From positions 1 through 64,000 of the forward strand of contig NZ_CANLYK010000001.1 of the NCBI RefSeq assembly GCF_947495325.1: a DNA stretch of 64,000 nt, in the 5' to 3' direction. Below, one piece after another: positions 36,790 to 46,335 of this stretch. This DNA is from an uncultured Allomuricauda sp. Lineage in GTDB: Bacteria; Bacteroidota; Bacteroidia; Flavobacteriales; Flavobacteriaceae. The notes beneath the pieces are model-generated. The model saw nothing but the letters and a program-made list of their open reading frames with translations, had not been told where the DNA came from and made no database searches. Within the stretch, counting starts at the first letter, position 1. Each line of letters starts with the position of its first letter. Both the position numbers and the translations under genes were made by a program.

Positions 36790-38655
36790 ATGGAAGAAAA
36801 GAAACTGGACATCAATTCCATTATTGGTTTTGTATTGATTTTTGGGATACTCATTTTTATGTTCTATACAAATCAACCTACCCCAGAAGAGCTTGAAGCT
36901 CAAAAAGTAGAACAAGAAAAAATAGAGGGTGAAACCAATCAGGTGCAGGAAGCTATTTCTTCCGAACCCATAAAGCCAGAACCAATTAATTTATCGGACT
37001 CTACCGCAGTGGCAAGCTACAAGAGTTCCGTTGGGGCTTTTGGTTTTACGAATGCCTCGCCCGGTACCACAAAATTGGAAAATGAGGTACTGTATTTGGA
37101 AGTTGACAATAAGGGAGGTCAAATTGTGGAAGCCAAGATGAAGAATTTTGTTGACCACGATTCTGTTCCTATATATTTGGTCAAAGATTCCAATGCAACA
37201 TTTGGAATCAATTTTTCCACTTCGGATAATAGGGTTTTAAGCACTTTGGATTTGTTTTTTGAACCCTCATTATCAAATAGCGGAGATAATCAAGTGCTTT
37301 CAATGAAGGCCAAAATCTCCAATAATCAATTTTTAGAATATAGATATGAAATAAAGCCAAATGATTATTTGGTGAATTTCACAATTCGTTCCCAAGGGTT
37401 GAATGGGGTTATTAATGAAAGTCGGCCAATAGATTTGAAATGGGATTTAAAAGGAATCAGACATGATAAAAGTGTCCTGTATGAAAATCGTTATACCCGG
37501 TTGACCTATAATCATGAGGAAGGTAAAATCAGTAAACTCTCTGAGAGCAGTGATTTGGATGAAGAAACGGAAACGGATATAAAATGGTTGTCCTATCGCC
37601 AGCATTTTTTCAGTTCAATTTTGGCAACGGATACTCATTTTAAGAGTGCTGAACTCAGTTCCACCAATTTAGTGGAGGAAGAAAGTAAGGAAACCCTGTT
37701 CACTAAAGCATATACTACCAAAACAGCCCTTGAATTGCAAGGAGGGGAGTTTTCCCAAAACATGCATTGGTATTATGGGCCAACGGATGTAAAGGTTCTT
37801 GATAATTATAAAGAGTTGGGTTTGGTTGAATCCATACCATTTGGCTGGGGTATTTTTGGATGGATAAACCGATATGTTTTCACGCCATTTTATACTTTTT
37901 TAAGTTCGTTTCTTCCTTATGGTTTGGCTATTGTTGTAATGACAATTATTGTACGTTTGGCACTTTCGCCAGTTACCTATAAGTCGTATTTATCTCAGGC
38001 TAAGATGAAAGTATTGAAGCCAGAGATTACGGAAATCAATGAGCGTTTAAAGGACAATGCCATGAAAAAGCAGCAGGAAACCATGAAGCTTTACAACAAA
38101 GCGGGGGTTAGTCCCATGAGCGGATGTATACCTGCATTGTTACAGCTGCCAATTTTTTACTCGTTGTTCATGTTTTTTCCTACTTCTTTTGCGCTGAGAC
38201 AAAAGTCATTTTTATGGGCTGAGGATTTATCCTCATACGATACCATATTTAATTTACCATTTGCCATTCCTTTTTATGGTGACCATGTGAGTCTTTTTCC
38301 AATTTTGGCATCTGTGGCCATCTTTTTCTATATGACCATGACTACGGGACAGAGTATGCAGATGCAACAACAACCTGGAATGCCCAACATGAAGTTTATC
38401 ATGTACTTATCTCCTTTAATGATGTTGTTCTTCTTCAACAACTATGCGAGTGGCTTGAGTTTGTATTATTTCGTTTCCAACTTGATTACCATCTTTATTA
38501 TGTTGGCAATCAAAAACTACATTTTGGATGAGGATAAGATACATGCCCAAATTCAAGAAAATAAGAAGAAGCCGAAAAAGGAAAACAAGTTCCAGAAAAA
38601 AATGCGCGAGATGATGGAACAAGCGGAAAATCAAAAGAAAACTGGAAAACGCTAA
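36790..38655 (+). CDS. yidC: membrane protein insertase YidC
   Basis: A 621-residue Oxa1/YidC insertase of the Gram-negative type: N-terminal TM (about 7-23), large periplasmic beta domain (about 60-340) and the C-terminal five-TM core with V-R-L-A-L-S-P and the hydrophilic groove Arg, M-S-G-C-I-P-A-L-L-Q-L-P, and a basic tail rich in Lys. Inserts inner-membrane proteins alone or with SecYEG. Standard length and no oddities. Confidence 0.96.
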   Translation: MEEKKLDINSIIGFVLIFGILIFMFYTNQPTPEELEAQKVEQEKIEGETNQVQEAISSEPIKPEPINLSDSTAVASYKSSVGAFGFTNASPGTTKLENEVLYLEVDNKGGQIVEAKMKNFVDHDSVPIYLVKDSNATFGINFSTSDNRVLSTLDLFFEPSLSNSGDNQVLSMKAKISNNQFLEYRYEIKPNDYLVNFTIRSQGLNGVINESRPIDLKWDLKGIRHDKSVLYENRYTRLTYNHEEGKISKLSESSDLDEETETDIKWLSYRQHFFSSILATDTHFKSAELSSTNLVEEESKETLFTKAYTTKTALELQGGEFSQNMHWYYGPTDVKVLDNYKELGLVESIPFGWGIFGWINRYVFTPFYTFLSSFLPYGLAIVVMTIIVRLALSPVTYKSYLSQAKMKVLKPEITEINERLKDNAMKKQQETMKLYNKAGVSPMSGCIPALLQLPIFYSLFMFFPTSFALRQKSFLWAEDLSSYDTIFNLPFAIPFYGDHVSLFPILASVAIFFYMTMTTGQSMQMQQQPGMPNMKFIMYLSPLMMLFFFNNYASGLSLYYFVSNLITIFIMLAIKNYILDEDKIHAQIQENKKKPKKENKFQKKMREMMEQAENQKKTGKR

Positions 38656-38679
38656 AGGGAACTTCTTAAAAGAAAAAAA

Positions 38680-38700
38680 CTCCCCCTTAAACCGGGGGAG
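38680..38700. terminator. intrinsic terminator after yidC
   Basis: CTCCCCC (38680-38686) pairs with GGGGGAG (38694-38700), loop TTAAACC. A poly-A run precedes it, so it is strongest on the minus strand; on the plus strand the T run is short (CTTTC). The rest of the region up to 38850 has no gene I can see. Confidence 0.65.
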
Positions 38701-38853
38701 CTTTCACCAATGATTAGGTATAGTTTGGAAAGATTTGGGACTTCAAAGATGTGGCTAAATACCTCCTTAAAAAATTATTAGTTGTCAAAGAGGTTGTTTT
38801 TGTATGGTAAAGAGACTTCTTTTGATGTGTCATCGATGAACGGTAAAAAGGTT

Positions 38854-38895
38854 TAAAAAAATAAATCCGATGAACTACAATTCACCGGATTTATT
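38854..38895 (-). terminator. intrinsic terminator of the FAS1 lipoprotein gene
   Basis: AATAAATCCG (38860-38869) pairs with CGGATTTATT (38886-38895), with an inner TGAA/TTCA pair and a six-base loop. The minus-strand transcript then reads a U run from the A tract at 38854-38861. It lies about 40 nt after the stop of the FAS1 gene. Confidence 0.85.
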
Positions 38896-38933
38896 AGTAC
38901 TATTTGTCCTACAAAATAAAGGTATTTAAAACC

Positions 38934-40820
38934 TTAGTTTGTTGTATCTGGAATTAGAACACCATCCAATACATGGATAACTCCATTTATAGCTTGTACA
39001 TCTACAGCATCAATTCCAATACCCATATTTCCTGAACCATCAGTAACATCTGCGATATTTTCACCGGTTCCTGGAAGTGTTATGGTGATATTGTCACCTT
39101 CTAGAGTAGGAGCTACGGTATTTCCATCAGGAGTCAGGTCTCCAGATCGCGTGTTTCCATTTGCAACATGATGTTGTAATACAGATGTCAATAAACCTTC
39201 TTCAATATCGTCCACTGTTGTCCAATCCATATTACTGTCCAATAAAGCTTGGAATGCTGTACTTGTAGGTGCAAAGACTGTGAATGGACCAGCTCCACTT
39301 AGGACACTTACAAAATCGGTTCCAGGCGTTGCAGTAGTAAGTGCTTCTACTAGAGGAGCAAATGTAGGGTCTGCCACGGCAAATGTTACAACGGTAGGTA
39401 AATCGATTACTGCATCAACCGCATGTATAACACCATTGGATGCCACAATATCAGCAATAGCAACCTCACTAACTCCGTTCAATGTAACTTTATCATCATC
39501 AGTGTTAATGTATAGACTTAGATTTTCATCAGTATCAAATTCAGCGACTGTGTTTACGTATGAATTGCTCAAGCCTCCCGAGAATGCCGCAGCGCCAGCA
39601 ATCACATGATTTGCAAGTATAGCGTTGATATCATTTGAATTTGGATTCATAAATGCATCAAAAGCAGTATTGACAGGAGCAAAAACCGTAAAGTCTTCTT
39701 CTTCATCTGAAAGAAGGTCTGTGAATGTTGTATTTCCACCATCTGTCAAAGCTGCCACCAAAGAAGTAAGGTTAGGATTTGCCAAAGCATGATCTACAAT
39801 ATTAGGTACATCAATAACCGCATTTACAATATGAACTACACCATTCAGCGCTTTTACATCTGGGGTAGATACTGTAGATACGCCGTTTAGGGTAACACCA
39901 TCCAATGCATCAAAATAGATACTAATATTTTCATCACCAGCACCGACTGCCAAAGTCTTGGCATATCCAGCCCCCAGCATGTTAAGGTCTCCTTCAAATA
40001 GAGCGCCACTGATGACGTGATTCAATAACACATTGGTCAATGTTTCAACTGGAATGTCTCCAAGTTCTGCACCATCCAAGAAAGCAGTAAATGCTTCATC
40101 CGTTGGAGCCAAAACTGTAAATGGACCTTCTCCTCGCAAAACTGTTGGTAAATCTCCATTAGCGGCAACTAAAGCAGCAACTAAGCTTTCAAGATTTTCA
40201 TTTCCAATTGCTATATCAGTGATAGGTAATAAGATTATGTCTGCCAACTCGTCCAGTATTGCTTGAGGAAGCAATACTTTGTTTATGATGTGTACCACAC
40301 CATTTTCAGTTTCAACATTGGGAGTTGTAACTTGAGCATCCGAACTGGTTGCATCTGAAATAAAGACACCACCGTCTGTAGAAACTTCTACTGTAGATCC
40401 CTGCAATGTAGTTAGCGTCTGACCATTTGTAAGGTCAGTTGAAAGAGCTGCTGTTCCAGAAATAACATGGTACTTTAAGATAGTGGCCAGAATATCTTGT
40501 AGTGCTTCAGTACTAAAATCGTTCAAGGAACTAAACCCATCCAACTGGGCGAACAAATCTGCAAAGGCAGCATTGGTAGGTGCGAATACCGTGAAAGGGC
40601 CATCTCCGCTTAAAGCACTAACTAAATCATTGTTGGCGCTTTCATCAGCCTTTTGTAATGCACTTACCAAGCTGCTTAGATCTGCAGTGTCAATAGCGGT
40701 CTCTACAATGTTGTCACCTTCTACTGGAGGAATAGGGTCGTTGTCATCATCCGAACAGGATGTAAAAATAAATACGAAAATCAATAAAGTGATTTTAGAT
40801 AAGTTAATTAGTGCTTTCAT
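38934..40820 (-). CDS. surface lipoprotein with four fasciclin (FAS1) domains
   Basis: A 628-residue lipoprotein. Lipobox F-T-S-C22, then S-D-D-D, the strongest form of the Bacteroidota surface-export tag. Four FAS1 repeats follow; each has the F-T-V-F/L-A-P-T/V motif and the H-V/I-I-S/A-G and H-I-V-N/D-x-V motifs. Adhesion or matrix building on the cell surface is likely. Related to the marine FAS1 exoproteins of Flavobacteriia. It has its own terminator and a 500-bp upstream region shared with mnmA. Confidence 0.9.
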   Translation of the reverse strand: MKALINLSKITLLIFVFIFTSCSDDDNDPIPPVEGDNIVETAIDTADLSSLVSALQKADESANNDLVSALSGDGPFTVFAPTNAAFADLFAQLDGFSSLNDFSTEALQDILATILKYHVISGTAALSTDLTNGQTLTTLQGSTVEVSTDGGVFISDATSSDAQVTTPNVETENGVVHIINKVLLPQAILDELADIILLPITDIAIGNENLESLVAALVAANGDLPTVLRGEGPFTVLAPTDEAFTAFLDGAELGDIPVETLTNVLLNHVISGALFEGDLNMLGAGYAKTLAVGAGDENISIYFDALDGVTLNGVSTVSTPDVKALNGVVHIVNAVIDVPNIVDHALANPNLTSLVAALTDGGNTTFTDLLSDEEEDFTVFAPVNTAFDAFMNPNSNDINAILANHVIAGAAAFSGGLSNSYVNTVAEFDTDENLSLYINTDDDKVTLNGVSEVAIADIVASNGVIHAVDAVIDLPTVVTFAVADPTFAPLVEALTTATPGTDFVSVLSGAGPFTVFAPTSTAFQALLDSNMDWTTVDDIEEGLLTSVLQHHVANGNTRSGDLTPDGNTVAPTLEGDNITITLPGTGENIADVTDGSGNMGIGIDAVDVQAINGVIHVLDGVLIPDTTN

Positions 40821-41301
40821 AAGATTGAATTTTTAAATTTTAATTGTTTAACACTACAAAGATGAAGTTAAACAAAAAAAGTTGCGTTTTGTTTATTGTT
40901 TTTTATAAAAACTTTAACAAAATGAAATGCTACTGTAGATTTTATAGGGGTTTATCTCAATTAAAATAGTAAGATAAATGAAATAAAAACACGAAATAAC
41001 ATTGTTTTTTACGTAAAAAATTCAATTTTTTAAGAAATGAATATGTTTTTTTGAATTAATCTGCAGGTTTTACGTTGGCTGTAATTGCAGTTATAGGCGT
41101 ATGATTTAGTTAATGACTAATAATTTGTTCTTAATGATATTGTTTAATTTTTTTTTAAAAAATCTAGTCAAACATTTTTGTTATGCTATTTTGAATTTAG
41201 TCATAAAGAGTAGGTATGAATTTTTATCTGTACATTTTTTGATGAGGTTTATATATATCATCCATCAAAGATGACCTTTAGTTTAAATGAGGGTCATTTT
41301 G
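40821..41301. other. AT-rich divergent intergenic region
   Basis: About 480 bp between the FAS1 lipoprotein and mnmA start regions. It is very AT-rich, with many T and A runs. No ORF with a plausible start, no tRNA and no clear repeat. On the minus strand a CATCTTTG near 40858-40865 could be part of the FAS1 promoter, but it lacks the TA of the consensus. The length suggests regulation of the surface lipoprotein gene. Confidence 0.4.
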
Positions 41302-41309
41302 TATTTTTG
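41277..41309 (+). promoter_or_regulatory. promoter of mnmA
   Basis: TTTA at 41277-41280, a 21-nt spacer and TATTTTTG at 41302-41309, a good Bacteroidota sigma-A promoter. It lies 20 nt before the ATG at 41329, which supports that start over the upstream frame from 41287. Confidence 0.65.
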
Positions 41310-41328
41310 CAGTGTCAAATTTAGAGTG

Positions 41329-42519
41329 ATGAAAAAAGTTGTCGTGGGACTTTCAGGGGGAGTGGATTCAAGCGTCACAGCCTATCTTTTAAAAGAGCAA
41401 GGTTATGAGGTAATTGGTCTTTTCATGAAGAATTGGCATGACGATTCCGTGATTATTTCCGAAGAGTGTCCCTGGGTAGAGGATAGTAATGATGCGTTGA
41501 TTGTGGCTGAAAAACTTGGGATTCCGTTCCAAACAGTTGATTTGAGTGTTGAATACAAGGAGCGTATTGTGGATTATATGTTTAATGAGTATGAAAGAGG
41601 ACGCACACCAAACCCTGATGTACTTTGCAACCGGGAAATAAAGTTTGATGTATTTATGAAAATTGCATTGCAGTTGGGGGCAGATTATGTTGCTACCGGG
41701 CACTATTGTAGAAAGGGCACCATACACAATGATGATGGAACCAAAACGTATCAACTCTTGGCAGGAGTTGATACTAATAAGGATCAGTCCTATTTCCTAT
41801 GTCAATTATCCCAAGAACAACTTTCAAGGACTTTGTTTCCCATTGGAGAATTAACAAAGCCGGAGGTGAGAAAAATTGCGTCAGATAATGATTTGATCAC
41901 AGCTGATAAAAAGGATTCGCAAGGCTTGTGTTTCATTGGAAAAGTGCATCTTCCAGAATTTTTACAACAAAAACTAAAACCTAAAAAGGGTGTTATTGTG
42001 GAAGTTCCACATACAGCATCTCTCTTTACCAATGTTATCCCGAAATTTGAAAACAAGGATGCCGAGTTAGCGTTTTTGGCTGAAAAACCAACCTATTCTG
42101 AAACAGACGGAAAAGTGGTGGGGGAGCATCAAGGAGCGCATTATTTTACCATTGGACAACGCAAAGGATTGAATGTTGGTGGAACTAAGGAGCCCTTATT
42201 TGTAATTGATACAGATGTTGAAAAAAACATCATCTACACCGGTCAGGGCAAATCCCATCCTGGTTTGTTGCGCCATACCTTGTTTGTAAATGATAATGAA
42301 TTACACTGGGTTAGAAAGGACTTAGCCTTAAAGGTTGATGAGACAATGGAAGTTATGGCCAGAATCAGATATAGGCAACCCCTGCAACAGGCTACTTTGT
42401 ATAAAACAGATAGTGGTCTTTATGTAGACTTTAAAGAAAAACAATCGGCCATTACCGAAGGTCAGTTTGTGGCGTGGTACATCTCTGATGAACTTATTGG
42501 CTCAGGAGTCATTTCATAA
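41329..42519 (+). CDS. mnmA: tRNA-specific 2-thiouridylase
   Basis: A 396-residue MnmA that thiolates U34 of tRNA-Lys/Glu/Gln. The PP-loop [10 protein letters not shown] (6-15) is intact, and both catalytic Cys are present: C100 (D-V-L-C-N) and C201 (G-L-C-F-I-G). The start at 41329 is chosen because the PP-loop begins six residues in and because the promoter -7 box lies between the two candidate starts. Followed two nt later by the flavin oxidoreductase gene. Confidence 0.95.
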   Translation: MKKVVVGLSGGVDSSVTAYLLKEQGYEVIGLFMKNWHDDSVIISEECPWVEDSNDALIVAEKLGIPFQTVDLSVEYKERIVDYMFNEYERGRTPNPDVLCNREIKFDVFMKIALQLGADYVATGHYCRKGTIHNDDGTKTYQLLAGVDTNKDQSYFLCQLSQEQLSRTLFPIGELTKPEVRKIASDNDLITADKKDSQGLCFIGKVHLPEFLQQKLKPKKGVIVEVPHTASLFTNVIPKFENKDAELAFLAEKPTYSETDGKVVGEHQGAHYFTIGQRKGLNVGGTKEPLFVIDTDVEKNIIYTGQGKSHPGLLRHTLFVNDNELHWVRKDLALKVDETMEVMARIRYRQPLQQATLYKTDSGLYVDFKEKQSAITEGQFVAWYISDELIGSGVIS

Positions 42520-42521
42520 GC

Positions 42522-43466
42522 ATGGAGCAAAACAGAATCACAAAACTTTTTGGAATTAAGTATCCCATTGTTCAAGGTGGAATGATATGGACTAGTGGTT
42601 GGCGCTTGGCATCTGCAGTTTCCAACGCTGGTGGCCTTGGACTGCTTGGTGCTGGAAGTATGTATCCTGATGTGTTAAAACAACATATAGCTAAATGTAA
42701 AAAAGCTACGGACAAACCTTTTGGGGTCAATGTACCAATGTTGTATCCCAATATTGAGAAGTTGATGGACATCATTGTCAGTGGTGGCGTAAAAATTGTT
42801 TTTACTTCTGCCGGAAATCCGAAAACATGGACAGCGTTTCTAAAGAAACATGGAGTTACAGTAGTGCATGTGGTAAGTAGTGTAAAATTTGCCTTAAAAG
42901 CCCAGGATGCTGGAGTTGAAGCTGTTGTTGCAGAAGGATTTGAAGCTGGTGGACATAACGGAAGGGATGAAACCACAACAATGGTTCTGATTCCATCCGT
43001 AAAAGAAAAGATAAACATTCCTTTGATTGCTGCAGGAGGAATTGCTACTGGTCAGGGAATGATGGCAGCTATGGTTTTGGGAGCGGATGGCGTTCAGTTG
43101 GGCAGTCGTTTTGCTGCAAGTGAAGAAGGTTCTTCGCATGATTTGTTCAAAGAAGAAATAGTAGCGGCCAAAGAAGGGGACACCCACCTAACCTTAAAAG
43201 AATTGGCTCCAGTACGTTTGCTCAAAAACAAGTTTTATGAAGATGTTCAACGGGCCTATGCTGCCGGGGCTTCAACAGAAGATTTAAAGATTTTACTGGG
43301 TAGGGCAAGAGCCAAGCGCGGTATGTTTGAGGGTGATCTTGTTGAAGGAGAACTAGAGATTGGACAGGTATCAGGGCTAATCAATGAGATTAAACCTGCA
43401 TCCGAAATCGTAAAGGATTTGATGCAAGAGTTTGGCAAAGCCAAAGAAGCCGTAAAAAGTTTTTAA
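42522..43466 (+). CDS. NAD(P)H-dependent flavin oxidoreductase / nitronate monooxygenase family
   Basis: A 314-residue TIM-barrel FMN enzyme of the 2-nitropropane dioxygenase family. Seen: Y-P-I-V-Q-G-G-M near 14-21, A-G-G-L-G-L-L-G-A-G, the E-G-F-E-A-G-G-H-N-G strand, and A-A-G-G-I-A-T-G plus G-A-D-G-V-Q-L-G-S-R for phosphate binding. The His of E-A-G-G-H may be catalytic. Class I nitronate monooxygenase or FabK-like enoyl reductase cannot be told apart from sequence. It is translated directly after mnmA. Confidence 0.82.
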   Translation: MEQNRITKLFGIKYPIVQGGMIWTSGWRLASAVSNAGGLGLLGAGSMYPDVLKQHIAKCKKATDKPFGVNVPMLYPNIEKLMDIIVSGGVKIVFTSAGNPKTWTAFLKKHGVTVVHVVSSVKFALKAQDAGVEAVVAEGFEAGGHNGRDETTTMVLIPSVKEKINIPLIAAGGIATGQGMMAAMVLGADGVQLGSRFAASEEGSSHDLFKEEIVAAKEGDTHLTLKELAPVRLLKNKFYEDVQRAYAAGASTEDLKILLGRARAKRGMFEGDLVEGELEIGQVSGLINEIKPASEIVKDLMQEFGKAKEAVKSF

Positions 43467-43498
43467 AACAGTCTACTTTCTTTACATTTACCGCGCAC

Positions 43499-43993
43499 AT
43501 GAAAAAGCTAATCCCCACATTAGTGTTATTTGTAATTGCATCGCAACTCTATGGCCAAATAGGACGTGATAAGGCACTTCATTTTTTGGGTGGAAATCTT
43601 TTTGGCCTAGCTGGAGCAGGAATAGCCAAGCAGGCCACTGATGGAAATAGGGTTTGGACGTTTGTTGGAGCCGTAGCAGGAAGTACACTAATTGGCTTGG
43701 CCAAAGAAACCGTGGATGCTAGTCAGCGAGAAAATGGCTGGGACAATGATGATTTGGCAGCAACGATTTTGGGAGGTATTACTGTGGGGGTTGTTATTGA
43801 GGTCTTTTCAAAAAAACGTAATAAACGACTAAGAGGAAGTTTTACTACAGAGCATATAGAAGATGATTTTCTGGTGAATGTAAAAGATGAGATTCTTTTG
43901 ATTGAAGGGGATGGACTTCCAAGCTTAACCTCATTCGGATTTTCATCAACATTTTTAAAGAATACCCTCTCTCACCAAGAAGGTTTAGATTAG
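43499..43993 (+). CDS. exported hypothetical protein, YfiM-like
   Basis: A 164-residue protein: signal peptide 1-20 (ends L-Y-G-Q), then D-K-A-L-H-F-L-G-G-N-L, a motif that recalls YfiM-like/DUF2279 lipid-associated proteins, and two more hydrophobic segments (about 49-66 and 86-104). The C-terminus is acidic. It overlaps the convergent DUF58 gene by nine nt. Function unknown; the YfiM resemblance is weak. Confidence 0.55.
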   Translation: MKKLIPTLVLFVIASQLYGQIGRDKALHFLGGNLFGLAGAGIAKQATDGNRVWTFVGAVAGSTLIGLAKETVDASQRENGWDNDDLAATILGGITVGVVIEVFSKKRNKRLRGSFTTEHIEDDFLVNVKDEILLIEGDGLPSLTSFGFSSTFLKNTLSHQEGLD

Positions 43994-45319
43994 TCCCCTT
44001 GCCTTTATTTCCAAGTATTTGTTAATGGTATTTATAGTAAGATTTTCTGGTTTGGTCAAGATGGTTTGTATCCCGTATTTTCTAAGTTCATTTACAATTA
44101 ACTTTTTCTCGTAAATAAATTTTTCAGCAATGGTCTGTTCAAAAATTTGATGAACAGTCTCGGCTTTTTTAACAGCAAATGTAGTGAGTTCCGTATTTTC
44201 AAAAAAGATGACCACCAGAAGATGTTGTTTGGCAATAGCCTGTAGATATGGCAATTGTCTGTGAAGAGCATCCAAGGTTTCAAAATTTGTGTAGAGCAGC
44301 AAAAGACTTCTTTGGTTCAGGTTTCTTTTTACATCAACATAAAGTCTGCTAAAATCACTTTCTATGAAATCGGTTTCCAAGTTATAAAGTGTTTCCAGAA
44401 TCAGGTTCATTTGTGAACTTCTACGTTCGGCAACAACACGATTTTCAATTTTGTCACTGAATGAAAACATACCCGCTTTATCCTGTTTTTTTAATGCGAT
44501 ATTACTAATGACCAATGTCGCATTTATGGCATAATCCAGAAGACTTAGCTCATTGAAGGGCATTTTCATAACTCTTCCTTTATCAATGACGGAGTATATG
44601 GGTTGCGATTTTTCATCTTGATATTGGTTCACCATTAATTGGTTCCTTTTGGCCGTTGCTTTCCAATTAATGTTCCTAATATCATCCCCTTGCACATATT
44701 CCTTAATTTGCTCAAATTCCATGGTATGGCCAATACGTCTAATTTTTTTTAGACCGAATTCGTGCAAACGGTTCGTAAATGCAATCAGGTCATATTTTTG
44801 AAGTTGAAGAAAGGAGGGATACACCGGAACTTCTTGATTTATGTTGAATGCATATTTTCGTGCAAGAAAACTAATAGGGGAGCTGGCAAATAGATTCAAG
44901 CTGCCAAAAGAATAGACACCGCGTTGCGTTGGCCTGAGTATATAATCATAGCTCTTGCTTCCACCACTTTGTATTTTGCTGGTCAGGCCAAAATCCCTTT
45001 TTTGAAATTGGAATGGGATTTCGTCAATTATCTTGACACTGACCGGAAAAAGGTAACTGTTGGTTAGTTCCAGCTGAATTAAGTTCTCATCTCCATTGGA
45101 AAGTTTGTCCGGCAAGACTCGTTGCCCCTTTAATTTACCTTTTGAAGCAAATAGCAATACCACATCAACTATAAATAAAAGCGAAAAAACATAAAATAAT
45201 ATCTTAACAGCACCAAACATATCTTCTACCATATAGGAGAGCAAAAAGGCAAAAACAATGATAGAAATCACTATAAAAAATCGTTTCTGCAAGTAGATAT
45301 GTCTAAAGAGTCTTTTCAA
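43985..45319 (-). CDS. DUF58 domain protein (MoxR/Bat operon)
   Basis: A 444-residue protein with two N-terminal TM helices (about 13-52), a linker domain, and the DUF58/vWA-like region with the R-R-I-G-H-T-M-E-F-E-Q-I-K-E-Y-V-Q-G-D-D-I-R-N-I-N-W-K-A motif (shown in part, near 193-220). Partner of the MoxR ATPase encoded just upstream. Such Bat-like complexes act as envelope chaperones for stress tolerance. The last gene of the six-gene minus-strand operon starting at 50159. Confidence 0.88.
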   Translation of the reverse strand: MKRLFRHIYLQKRFFIVISIIVFAFLLSYMVEDMFGAVKILFYVFSLLFIVDVVLLFASKGKLKGQRVLPDKLSNGDENLIQLELTNSYLFPVSVKIIDEIPFQFQKRDFGLTSKIQSGGSKSYDYILRPTQRGVYSFGSLNLFASSPISFLARKYAFNINQEVPVYPSFLQLQKYDLIAFTNRLHEFGLKKIRRIGHTMEFEQIKEYVQGDDIRNINWKATAKRNQLMVNQYQDEKSQPIYSVIDKGRVMKMPFNELSLLDYAINATLVISNIALKKQDKAGMFSFSDKIENRVVAERRSSQMNLILETLYNLETDFIESDFSRLYVDVKRNLNQRSLLLLYTNFETLDALHRQLPYLQAIAKQHLLVVIFFENTELTTFAVKKAETVHQIFEQTIAEKFIYEKKLIVNELRKYGIQTILTKPENLTINTINKYLEIKARGLI

Positions 45320-45332
45320 AGTAAGTATTGTA

Positions 45333-46331
45333 TTATCTAGGAATCTCTATGCCTTCGATTATCTGTTTAACCACCTGTTCTGCTGTCAATCCTTCCATCT
45401 CTCTTTCTGGCGTTAATATAATTCTGTGGGCTAGGATTGGCGTTGCCACTCTTTTAATATCATCGGGTGTAATAAAATCGCGTCCATTTATGGCAGCCAA
45501 CGCTTTAGAAGCATCCATAATTGCAATGGAAGCCCTTGGTGATGCCCCAAGGAAAAGATTGGCATTAGCTCTGGTATTGTCAACTATCGCAGCAATGTAT
45601 TTTATAAGATTTTTTTCTGCAATGATCTCTTTTATGGTATTTTGATATTCAGCTATTTGCTTTGCCGATAATACGGAAGTAATCAATTTTTCTATTTGGG
45701 TATTCTTCTGTTCATGTTTTCTTTCAAGAATTTCCACCTCTTCTTCAAGCGTGGGATAGTATACATTGATCTTGAAAAGAAAACGATCCAATTGGGCTTC
45801 GGGCAATCTGTAAGTGCCCTCTTGTTCCACAGGGTTTTGGGTGGCGAAGACCAAAAATGGGGGCTCCATATCATATTGCGTTCCATCAATGGTAATTTGC
45901 CTTTCCTCCATGGCTTCAAAAAGTGCGGCCTGGGTTTTGGCAGGAGCACGGTTGATTTCATCAATTAGGATGATATTGGAAAACAACGGACCTTTCTTAA
46001 ATTCAAATTCGGAAGTTTTTACATTAAAAATTGAAGTTCCCAAAATATCACTGGGCATTAAATCTGGTGTAAACTGAATGCGGCTAAAATCAACATTCAT
46101 AGTTTTTGCCAACAGTTTTGCAGTAACCGTTTTTGCCACACCGGGAACACCTTCTATTAGGGAATGACCGTTGGAAAGAATTGAAACAATAAGTAGTTCA
46201 ATCATATTTTGTTGGCCAATGATTACTTTTCCCAATTCGGATTTTATTTGGGCTACGGCCTCTTGCAGTTTGGTTAAATCTACTCTTGAATCAAACTGTA
46301 GCGAATCCCCTTGTTGTTCTTTTTCTTCCAT
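45333..46331 (-). CDS. MoxR family AAA+ ATPase
   Basis: A 332-residue MoxR ATPase. Walker A G-V-P-G-V-A-K-T (61-68), Walker B I-I-L-I-D-E-I-N-R, then the MoxR signature A-L-F-E-A-M-E-E-R-Q, sensor I A-T-Q-N-P, and lid domain. Works as a hexameric chaperone with DUF58/vWA proteins. It lies 13 nt from the DUF58 gene and four nt from the DUF4350 gene. Confidence 0.92.
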   Translation of the reverse strand: MEEKEQQGDSLQFDSRVDLTKLQEAVAQIKSELGKVIIGQQNMIELLIVSILSNGHSLIEGVPGVAKTVTAKLLAKTMNVDFSRIQFTPDLMPSDILGTSIFNVKTSEFEFKKGPLFSNIILIDEINRAPAKTQAALFEAMEERQITIDGTQYDMEPPFLVFATQNPVEQEGTYRLPEAQLDRFLFKINVYYPTLEEEVEILERKHEQKNTQIEKLITSVLSAKQIAEYQNTIKEIIAEKNLIKYIAAIVDNTRANANLFLGASPRASIAIMDASKALAAINGRDFITPDDIKRVATPILAHRIILTPEREMEGLTAEQVVKQIIEGIEIPR

Positions 46332-46335
46332 ACTA

